DNA of 34,279 nucleotides from Promethearchaeia archaeon (lineage in GTDB: Archaea; Asgardarchaeota; Lokiarchaeia; Sigyniarchaeales; SOKP01). Numbering within the stretch: position 1 is the stretch's first letter; each line of letters opens with the position of its first letter. Positions 9,082-16,876 of the stretch are shown piece by piece. The stretch covers positions 1 through 34,279 of the forward strand of contig JAHQWP010000091.1 in the NCBI GenBank assembly GCA_029856235.1, written 5' to 3'. The notes under the pieces were generated by a model. That model made no database searches. It saw only the letters and a program-made list of their open reading frames with translations, and was not told the origin of the DNA. Position numbers and translations under genes: made by a program.

Positions 9082-10662
9082 CTACCATACTAAATTATAA
9101 ATGATTTCTTTATCTCTTTCGGCTTCTTTTTTACCTAAAACTTTTCGAATGCGCAAGTCATTTATTGATTCTTCAAGTTTATTGTCTAAGTTTTTAATTT
9201 CCATTAAATTGCCCGTCTCTCCTCCTTTCTCGACTAAATCTATCATAGCGTTGTCTTTATTCATTAAATCTCTTAATTTAGTTCTAAAGGAATCTGTTAC
9301 TTTTGTTCTATGAATTTTGCCACCTTCAATAAAGATTGGGAGAACAGGAGCTCTTTCAGTAGTTCTACGAGTGTTAGGATCTATGAAATAGAATATGAAC
9401 ATAGGTACTCCAACCACAACATCCTTGGTTTTGATCTCAATAGAATAAGTATTAAAGAAATTTTGGACGTTAGTCATCTCGACATCTTTAATTCTTTCGA
9501 TGTTATCTAAGCAAGTTTGTTTTTCTTGTTTGATTTTTGCTACAATATCTTCCGCAGATGAAAGATCACTGCTGAGTTCACTATGTTTTGCTTGAATTTT
9601 GCTCTCAGTTTCAGACTTTTTCCTTTCGAGTTCTCGTATTTTCTGTTGTTTTGTTTTTTCTAAATCACTTAGCTCTCGTTGCACGTTCTTTCTTATTTGA
9701 GCTAATTCAGTTTGATATCTACTAATTGTATTTCCTAAATCCGTGTATTTAATATTTACATCATTTAAAGATCCTTCGGCTTCAAATAAATCGTTTTTAT
9801 TTACTGCACTTTTTAATCTATCAACAGAATTCTTTATAGCACTGATATTATTATAGAGATCACCTGTTTTATCGCTCATTTTATATTTTCCACTCTTAAC
9901 TAATTCTTCAGGAGACTCCTCTATTTTTCGAGCCTTCTCTGCTTCTAACTCTCTTGTGATTTGAGCCAACTGTTTCTCTTCTTCGCTGGTATCGACTTTT
10001 CTGTTTCTCAAGTTGTCAGTTTGTTGTGAGCCTTTTTGAATGAATCTATCACATAGTTTAATGATCGTTTGTCCAAAACTATCTAATATTCCTACATCTC
10101 TTTGGGAGATAAATTCAAAAACTTCTGGGACGATTTTCGCTTGATTGATACTTTTTGGAATAGGTCCCCCCTCTAAAAGAAAATATGGCTCATTAAATGA
10201 ACCTACATTATATTGATTTAAGAAGAAGTTCTTGAAATAATCAACCTCACTCGCACTAAAAAGAGCTTCTTGTATAACTGTGCCTCTTTTATAATTCTTA
10301 GGTTTTTTTAGGTAAGTACTATTATAAGACGCTAAAGAACTTAAAAAAGATTCAGGGTCAGCACCTTGAATAACATTATCTGGGTTGGGAGGTTGTTGCG
10401 AGAATTTCCCTACATTTAATCTTTCTTGCTTATTTAGAAGATAACTACAAACACAAGCACGAGTTTCGCTTAAAGGTACTAAACGCACGGGCCAAAAACA
10501 CATAGAAATTCTATTGACTTTGCCAAGTTTCTTAATATTCTTCCCATAAATATTAATGCACTCATTTAGTGCCATAGCCATCTCATCCAATAATGTAGCC
10601 TTTGAACGAGCTGGAATTACATCCCCTATATTGATTAGAAAGGGGATAATCTTGTCAACCAT
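9082..10662 (-). CDS. Uncharacterised protein with a long central coiled coil
   Basis: 526-aa ORF; E/K/Q-rich heptad-like centre (RYQTELAQIRKNVQRELSDLEKTKQQKIRELERKKSETESKIQAKHSELSSDL); N- and C-terminal regions not recognised. Confidence 0.75.
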   Translation of the reverse strand: MVDKIIPFLINIGDVIPARSKATLLDEMAMALNECINIYGKNIKKLGKVNRISMCFWPVRLVPLSETRACVCSYLLNKQERLNVGKFSQQPPNPDNVIQGADPESFLSSLASYNSTYLKKPKNYKRGTVIQEALFSASEVDYFKNFFLNQYNVGSFNEPYFLLEGGPIPKSINQAKIVPEVFEFISQRDVGILDSFGQTIIKLCDRFIQKGSQQTDNLRNRKVDTSEEEKQLAQITRELEAEKARKIEESPEELVKSGKYKMSDKTGDLYNNISAIKNSVDRLKSAVNKNDLFEAEGSLNDVNIKYTDLGNTISRYQTELAQIRKNVQRELSDLEKTKQQKIRELERKKSETESKIQAKHSELSSDLSSAEDIVAKIKQEKQTCLDNIERIKDVEMTNVQNFFNTYSIEIKTKDVVVGVPMFIFYFIDPNTRRTTERAPVLPIFIEGGKIHRTKVTDSFRTKLRDLMNKDNAMIDLVEKGGETGNLMEIKNLDNKLEESINDLRIRKVLGKKEAERDKEIIYNLVW

Positions 10663-10854
10663 TTTTTTATCACTTGAGTTTTCTATATTAAATCTTAAAA
10701 TGAGTTATATAAATAAATATTTGCTTCTAGTTTTTTTCAAATTGATGAGTTTTATAATTTCCTTTTTATTGATAATCACAACTAGAATTAAAGATTTAAA
10801 TGATTTAACAACAAATAAATCATATAAGATATTTAATATAAAAGATGAAAAAAT

Positions 10855-11667
10855 ATGGAAGGTAAATTTTTAGAGGGAAAAGGAGCTATAATTACAGGTG
10901 GTGCTTCTGGATTTGGAAAGGGTGTAGCACATGCCTTTGCTGAACGAGGAGCAAAATTAGTTTTAGTAGATATAAATAACGAGCTTCTAGAAGAGGCATC
11001 TAAAAATATTGAAAAAGAAACTAGCCAAAGGGTAATACCAATAATCTGTGATGTTTCAAAATCAGATCAAGTAGAAGCTATGGCAAAACAAGCCTTTCAA
11101 GAATTAGATAATGTTTTTGTACTATTTAATAATGCTGGTGTCGGATATCCGTATGGAGCTGACTTGTTAAGAACAAAAGAAAAAGATTGGGATAGAATTC
11201 TCGATATAAATCTTAAGGGAGAGTGGCTAGTGTCTAAATCAGTAGCAAAAAGGATGAAAAAACAGACTTTTGAACCTATAGCGGGAAAAATTATTCATAC
11301 AGCATCATTAGCGGGAATGAAAGTTGATAATAAAACTCCAGTGTATACTATTAGTAAGGTTGGAATCATTGCTATGGTTCAGATGTTGGCTCAAAGTCTT
11401 GCTCCAAAAATTACAGTTAATTCAATATCTCCAGGATATCATATAACTGGTATTTATGATAATAGGGAAGATGCTGTTAAAATAATTATGGAAGATGGAC
11501 ACGTCAAAACACCTTTAAACAGATTAGGAACAATTGAGGATGTAGTGAATGTTCTCCTATTTTTGGCATCTAACTTATCGGATTTTATAACAGGACATAA
11601 TTTCCCTATTGATGGAGGAATAGCTGAAGTTGGGGTTCCAGCATATTATTTTAAATCGGATATATAA
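10855..11667 (+). CDS. Short-chain dehydrogenase/reductase
   Basis: GAIITGGASGFGKGVAHAFAERGAKLVLVD, NNAGVGYP, YTISK, FITGHNFPIDGG. Confidence 0.9.
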   Translation: MEGKFLEGKGAIITGGASGFGKGVAHAFAERGAKLVLVDINNELLEEASKNIEKETSQRVIPIICDVSKSDQVEAMAKQAFQELDNVFVLFNNAGVGYPYGADLLRTKEKDWDRILDINLKGEWLVSKSVAKRMKKQTFEPIAGKIIHTASLAGMKVDNKTPVYTISKVGIIAMVQMLAQSLAPKITVNSISPGYHITGIYDNREDAVKIIMEDGHVKTPLNRLGTIEDVVNVLLFLASNLSDFITGHNFPIDGGIAEVGVPAYYFKSDI

Positions 11668-11691
11668 TAAATAATAAGATGTGAAAAAAAA

Positions 11692-12087
11692 ATGATTGAA
11701 ATTATTCTTGCAATATTTCAAATAATTGGAGCCATCGGAATTGGGGGATTCTGGATATACTTTTTCTTAGTTGAAAATAAAAATCCTGAAAATACTGAAG
11801 TTTTTCTTGCTTTTGAAAGATCCTTTCCAATACCAGACATATTTTGGGCGACTCCTGCTCTATTACTGGCAGCGATTGGGCTATTGACAGGTGAAAGATA
11901 TGGTGTCTTTTTTTCCATAGCTGCAGGAAGTGCTATATTATTTCTAGGGCTATTAGACATATCTTTTAACGCTCAAAATGGTGGATATAAGAAGAGTACA
12001 TCTGATATAATAATGAACTTAGTCATTAACTTATACTGCGTCATTTTTGGGATACTATACATGGTATATGGTTTTATAAATTTCTAA
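11692..12087 (+). CDS. Small membrane protein, four predicted TM segments
   Basis: Hydrophobic 131-aa ORF between two SDRs, same strand. Confidence 0.6.
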   Translation: MIEIILAIFQIIGAIGIGGFWIYFFLVENKNPENTEVFLAFERSFPIPDIFWATPALLLAAIGLLTGERYGVFFSIAAGSAILFLGLLDISFNAQNGGYKKSTSDIIMNLVINLYCVIFGILYMVYGFINF

Positions 12088-12100
12088 AATATATTGAGAA

Positions 12101-12964
12101 GTGAATCAAATGACAAAAAAGAAACTAATAAAAAATCAACCGTTTAAAGGAAAATGGGCAATAATTAGTGGTGGTTCAAAAGGGATTGGCAAAGCCACAG
12201 CAAAAATATTCGCACAATTAGGCGGGAACGTGTGTATAGTAGCTAGAACTTTAGAAACGTTAAACGATGCTGCTGAAGAGATTAAAAGCTTGAAAGTAGA
12301 CGAGACTCAATTGGTGGAAGTCATTTCTTGCGATATGTCTAATATGGAACAAGTTGACCGGTTATTTAAAGAGCATATTAAAGAGTTTGGGGTTCCAGAA
12401 TATTCGTTTAACTTCGTAGGTATCTCTTATCCGAATTATACGGATAAACTGACCATCGAAGATTACAAATTTCATATGGACACCAATTATTTTGGTCAAT
12501 TAAATTCAATTTTAACGATATTGCCCTATTATATGGAACGAAAAGAGGGTTATTTTATCAATATGTCTTCCCTTGCGGGATATATTGGTGTAATGGGTTA
12601 TGCAGCGTATACTCCTACTAAATTTGCAATCGTAGGGCTAAGTGAGGTCCTGAGAAATGAATACAAGCAATATAACATTAAAGTTTCTATCGTTTACCCG
12701 CCGGACACTGATACTTTCGGACTTCACGAAGAAGCAAAAACCAGACCTGAGGAGTTAAACATCATTGCAGAAAAAGGAGGCCTTATGCAACCAGATGAAG
12801 TAGCTAGAATTATAATCAAGGGTGTATTGAAAGAGAAGTTTTACATTCACGCCGGATCGTCTAAAGTATACTGGAGAATAATGAGATTATTTCCTAAACT
12901 CGTACATAAATTCACCGATAGTGATCTTAAAAAAGCTCGAAAGAAGTTGGGTAAAAATATTTAA
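12101..12964 (+). CDS. SDR resembling 3-ketodihydrosphingosine reductase
   Basis: AIISGGSKGIGKATAKIFAQLGGNVCIVART, YTPTKFAIVGLSEVLRNE, VSIVYPPDTDTFGLHEEAKTRPEE. Confidence 0.85.
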   Translation: MNQMTKKKLIKNQPFKGKWAIISGGSKGIGKATAKIFAQLGGNVCIVARTLETLNDAAEEIKSLKVDETQLVEVISCDMSNMEQVDRLFKEHIKEFGVPEYSFNFVGISYPNYTDKLTIEDYKFHMDTNYFGQLNSILTILPYYMERKEGYFINMSSLAGYIGVMGYAAYTPTKFAIVGLSEVLRNEYKQYNIKVSIVYPPDTDTFGLHEEAKTRPEELNIIAEKGGLMQPDEVARIIIKGVLKEKFYIHAGSSKVYWRIMRLFPKLVHKFTDSDLKKARKKLGKNI

Positions 12965-12973
12965 TTTTTTTTT

Positions 12974-13003
12974 ATTTTTATTTATTTATTTATTTATTTA
13001 TTA
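12974..13003. repeat. (TTTA)n tetranucleotide microsatellite
   Basis: tttttatttatttatttatttatttattat read directly. Confidence 0.9.
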
Positions 13004-13033
13004 TAGAAGAATATCCTTTACAATCCATTAGAG

Positions 13034-13399
13034 GTGAGATTAGTCAAAAAATTAAAATTTAAAATATCTATTCCGCTAAAAGGTTTACAAAGTGGTAAGG
13101 AATACGAATTTGAGATTAAAGACGATGCAAATTTTATTGAAGCGTTAGCGTTAATTGACAAAATGGAGAGAGAAAGTTCAGAGAAGAAAATTTTCCCTCT
13201 ACATGACGGATATATCCATAACTACCTTCAACTATTTGTAAATTTGGAAGAAGGAACAATTTATGAAGATGTTGGCTTATCCCCTTATGCACCTGACGAA
13301 CATGGTCTTTATAGAAAGTTTAATCCTATAAGAGATGATATTAAATTCAATTTATTTCCTGATACAATTATTGAATTACAGCAAGATGTTGGATGTTGA
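13034..13399 (+). CDS. Small uncharacterised protein, possible beta-grasp fold, C-terminal GC
   Basis: 121-aa ORF with GTG start: FKISIPLKGLQSGKEYEFEIKDDANFIEALALIDKM ... DTIIELQQDVGC*. Confidence 0.5.
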   Translation: MRLVKKLKFKISIPLKGLQSGKEYEFEIKDDANFIEALALIDKMERESSEKKIFPLHDGYIHNYLQLFVNLEEGTIYEDVGLSPYAPDEHGLYRKFNPIRDDIKFNLFPDTIIELQQDVGC

Positions 13400-13680
13400 T
13401 GAGAAAAAGTGAAAAATAGATTAGATATAGGAACTTTTAAAAGGACCTTAATGGAAAAGTACGGAAAAGAGAACGAACTATTTGCTCATTATTTTAAATT
13501 AAAAAGGAATATAACTTAAAGAAGAATGAAATCTTCCAGGAAATGATAGTGGAAGATTAACAATAGGATTGCGTCCTATATATTCCTAAAAACTTTAAAG
13601 ATTTTAAAATTGACAAATTCTTATAATCAGATGAAAGAGAAAGAGGTACAAATGGAGAGTTATGGTATTCTCAAATATCT
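13399..13680 (+). pseudogene. Decayed ORF, originally coupled to the 13034 gene
   Basis: TGATG overlap at 13397; spliced reading with frameshifts: MRKSEK|NRLDIGTFKRTLMEKYGKENELFAHYFKL|KKEYNLKKNEIFQEMIVED*Q*DCVLYIPKNFKDFKIDKFL*SDERERGTNGELWYSQIS. Confidence 0.4.
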
Positions 13681-13683
13681 TTT

Positions 13684-14385
13684 TTATTTTTTTTGAGCAA
13701 AGATATATCTTAGGATATGCGTATGTGGCCCTAATTCCCCGTGATTCTCTGTATCTTCTATAATTCCCGTTTCTACTACCAAAAATTCTTTAAAATGCTC
13801 TTTTAAATCGTTTTCTGTGAAGTAGTGAGCGGCTCTCCAAGGTTTACTTTCGTAAGTGTTTTCTTCCACTCGTCTTCCCTTTCCAAAACTACTTTCCTTG
13901 TCGGAAAATACTACAAAAAATGCAAAACCTTTAACTCTCAATTGTTTATAACATTTTTTCAGGAAGGAAATTCGATCGTCCTTTAGAAATAAATGTAATA
14001 TGTTACAGCTATAGATCCCATCGTATTTTTCGTCGTCAAAAGGCATATTTAATACTGATCCTTGAAAAAAATGAGCTTTTGGATTGAATTTTTTCGCGAT
14101 ATTAATAGCGGGTTCAGAAATTTCAATTCCTACAACTTCTAAATTAGCATCTGTAAATAATTTTGTATTTCGTCCATACCCGGCACCTGGAACTAAAATT
14201 TTGTTAACTTCATGCTTTCTAAAAAGCTCAAGAGCGTGAATGGCGGTTTTACTAGGTTTTTCTCCCCAAATTTTACCACCTTCTAAGAAGCGCTTTTCCC
14301 AATATTCCATAAAAAAAGTAATTTTCCTTGCTAAATATGCTTTTTTTGATTTATAAAAAAATGTAATAATAAAGGCAGAGATCAT
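13684..14385 (-). CDS. Class I SAM-dependent methyltransferase (TPMT/TehB-like)
   Basis: MEYWEKRFLEGGKIWGEKPS, ILVPGAGYGRNTKLF, VVGIEISEPAI; true start probably at the internal MEYW. Confidence 0.8.
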   Translation of the reverse strand: MISAFIITFFYKSKKAYLARKITFFMEYWEKRFLEGGKIWGEKPSKTAIHALELFRKHEVNKILVPGAGYGRNTKLFTDANLEVVGIEISEPAINIAKKFNPKAHFFQGSVLNMPFDDEKYDGIYSCNILHLFLKDDRISFLKKCYKQLRVKGFAFFVVFSDKESSFGKGRRVEENTYESKPWRAAHYFTENDLKEHFKEFLVVETGIIEDTENHGELGPHTHILRYIFAQKK

Positions 14386-14464
14386 TCCTCTTTCAATTTT
14401 CGCTGAAAAATTTCCATTAAAGCTTTTAAGGGTAAAACGTCAGTTATAAAAGTTAATCCCTTTC

Positions 14465-14501
14465 TTTAACGGATCTTATTATTTTTAACGGGCCTTATTA
14501 T
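14465..14501. repeat. Two near-identical 18-bp direct repeats, 19-bp period
   Basis: TTTAACGGatCTTATTAT (14465-14482) and TTTAACGGgcCTTATTAT (14484-14501). Confidence 0.8.
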
Positions 14502-14567
14502 CTGGCGAAAAAAAAATAAGAAATTTAATAACTAATTCTCTTTTTATTCTAACTGATTTGTAGATAT

Positions 14568-14591
14568 GTTAAATTCATAGTTAAATTCATA
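14568..14591. repeat. Perfect 12-bp tandem repeat x2
   Basis: GTTAAATTCATA GTTAAATTCATA. Confidence 0.85.
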
Positions 14592-14662
14592 ACTTTCTTA
14601 AGTTATTACATAAGTAATGGACATGAAAGAACCATCACTACATTTAAAGGTATAACTTCAAT

Positions 14663-15769
14663 ATGAAGAAAATTGGATTAATAGCAAATCCAATCGCAGG
14701 AATGGGCGGTAGCGTAGGGCTAAAAGGAACAGATGGGGAGATTATTAGAGAAGCTATAAAATTAGGTGCCACACCAGTCGTTCCTAAGAGAGTGGAAGCT
14801 TTTTTAAGTCATTTAGAATCGAAAGATGAAATTTGTTTGTTGGTTGCTCCAGGAAATATGGGAGAAGAATTAGTTAAGGGTAAAGGGTTTAGATTTGAAG
14901 TTATTGGTCACATCCAACAACACACGACTGCAGAGGATACAATCAGAATTGCAAAACTAATGTTGGAAGAGCATGTTGAGTTGCTTATTTTTTGCGGTGG
15001 AGACGGGACAGCAAGAGATATTCATGATGCCATTGGCTTATTTATACCTGTTGTGGCAATACCTTCTGGCGTTAAAATGTTCAGTTCTATTTTTGCTATT
15101 AACCCTAGAGCTGCTGCCGAAATTGTTGATAAATTCATAAATGAAATAGTAGAAATTCAGGAAAATGAGGTTTTAGATATTAATGAAGAATCGTTTCGAG
15201 AAGGAATTTTAGATTCAAGACTATATGGATACTTAAATGTTCCTAAAGTTATAAATCTTCTACAGGCTGGAAAAGATGGTTCTAAAATAGGAAGATCTAT
15301 TGAAGAAAATAAACATGAAATTGCTCAACACATTATTGAAAATTTAGAAGATAATACACTATATTTACTTGGACCTGGTACAACTGTAAAAGCAGTCACC
15401 GATCAGTTAAAGTTAACAAAAAGCTTACTTGGAGTAGATGCTCTTTATAACGATAAGATTATTGGAATAGATTTAAATGAACGCGGAATCCTAGAACTTT
15501 TAAATAAATATAAAAAGGCAAAAATTATCGTTTCGCCAATAGGTGGGCAAGGATTTATTTTTGGAAGAGGCAATAAGCAATTTACTTCTAAAGTTCTAAA
15601 TAAAATTGGAAAAAAAAATATTAAAATAGTTTCAACTGAAGAAAAAATTAAAGGCTTAAGATGTTTAATGGTAGATACTGGCGATATTAAGACCGATGAA
15701 ATGCTTAAAGGCCCTGCAAAAGTGATAATCGGATACAAGGAGGAATTAATAATAGAAATTGAATGTTAA
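14663..15769 (+). CDS. ATP-NAD kinase-like protein (COG3199/AcoX-like)
   Basis: KKIGLIANPIAGMGGSVGLKGTDG, LLIFCGGDGTARDI, AIPSGVKMFSSIFAINPRAA. Confidence 0.85.
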   Translation: MKKIGLIANPIAGMGGSVGLKGTDGEIIREAIKLGATPVVPKRVEAFLSHLESKDEICLLVAPGNMGEELVKGKGFRFEVIGHIQQHTTAEDTIRIAKLMLEEHVELLIFCGGDGTARDIHDAIGLFIPVVAIPSGVKMFSSIFAINPRAAAEIVDKFINEIVEIQENEVLDINEESFREGILDSRLYGYLNVPKVINLLQAGKDGSKIGRSIEENKHEIAQHIIENLEDNTLYLLGPGTTVKAVTDQLKLTKSLLGVDALYNDKIIGIDLNERGILELLNKYKKAKIIVSPIGGQGFIFGRGNKQFTSKVLNKIGKKNIKIVSTEEKIKGLRCLMVDTGDIKTDEMLKGPAKVIIGYKEELIIEIEC

Positions 15770-15846
15770 GCATTTAATTTCTAGTATGGTTCATATATTA
15801 AAAGAGGGTAAACGAATAATAATTTTAATTAATTAGGGATTAAAAA

Positions 15847-16830
15847 ATGTTAATTAGATTAGATCGAAACGAAATGTTTATAAAGCTCCCAAGAGAGATT
15901 ACCGATCCTATCAAAGAAAGCATAGAATTCTTAAATCGATATACTCCTCAAAATAAAGTAGACGAATTATTATCCTTATTAAGTACATATACGAATTCTC
16001 CTAAAAATTCAATTATTCTTAGTTCTGCATCTGATATCTTGCTTAAAGAATTTATTTATCTTTTTTCGAAAAATAGACAAATTATTTTTGCTGATCCGTC
16101 ATTCTTCTTAATCAACGCGACCTGTCGAAAGATTTATTCTTCAATTTTAAAAATAAGATTAAAAGAACCTGAATTTAAATTTTCAATTGTACCGTTAATT
16201 GATGAGTTAAAAAAACCAACATTAATTATTTTAGATAATCCTAACAACCCAACTGGAAATATAATTTTAGATAACAACGAAGTAAATTTGATATTAGAAA
16301 ATGAAAACATTATTTTTTTAGTGGACGAAGCTTATTTTGAATTTTCAAAGGTTTCATATGCTAATTTAATCGCAGATTATCCTAATCTAGCTATATTGAG
16401 AACATTAAGCAAGGGATTTGGATTAGCTGGGTTAGGAGTGGGATACATAATTGGAGGAGAAACTGTCCAAAAGAGGTTTTTTGGAATCAATACACTGCTA
16501 CCTTATCCAAATGCAGTAGCTGGCATAAGTGCTTTGAAAAATAAAGACTATGCAATAGAATATATTAAAGAAGTTGAAAGAGAAAAAAATCGAATTAGAA
16601 GTGTTGCTTCGAAATTAAAGATCTCAGTGTTTAAAAGTTATACCAATTTTTTATTAATGAAAACAAATATCCTTAACATTTCAAAAAAGCTTTCCGAACA
16701 AGGAGTATTGGTACTAGACGTATCAAAACAACTAGGTTCAAAATATTTTCGGGTCACAATAGGAACTAAAAAAGAAAACAATTATTTTTTAGAAACTTTA
16801 GAAAAAATCACCCATCAAAATAAAGATTGA
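15847..16830 (+). CDS. HisC-like class I/II aminotransferase (second paralogue in window)
   Basis: LDNPNNPTGN, VDEAYFEFS, RTLSKGFGLAGLGVGY. Confidence 0.85.
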   Translation: MLIRLDRNEMFIKLPREITDPIKESIEFLNRYTPQNKVDELLSLLSTYTNSPKNSIILSSASDILLKEFIYLFSKNRQIIFADPSFFLINATCRKIYSSILKIRLKEPEFKFSIVPLIDELKKPTLIILDNPNNPTGNIILDNNEVNLILENENIIFLVDEAYFEFSKVSYANLIADYPNLAILRTLSKGFGLAGLGVGYIIGGETVQKRFFGINTLLPYPNAVAGISALKNKDYAIEYIKEVEREKNRIRSVASKLKISVFKSYTNFLLMKTNILNISKKLSEQGVLVLDVSKQLGSKYFRVTIGTKKENNYFLETLEKITHQNKD

Positions 16831-16876
16831 AGAAAATTCTAAAATTTAATTATAAAATTGTAAAAAAATATATTAG

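Noticed and set aside
10556-10873. 105-aa plus-strand ORF
   Set aside because: Overlaps the start of the 526-aa gene and of the SDR; hydrophobic AT-rich translation without homology.
12974-13003. CRISPR-like repeat
   Set aside because: Simple tetranucleotide run with no spacers.
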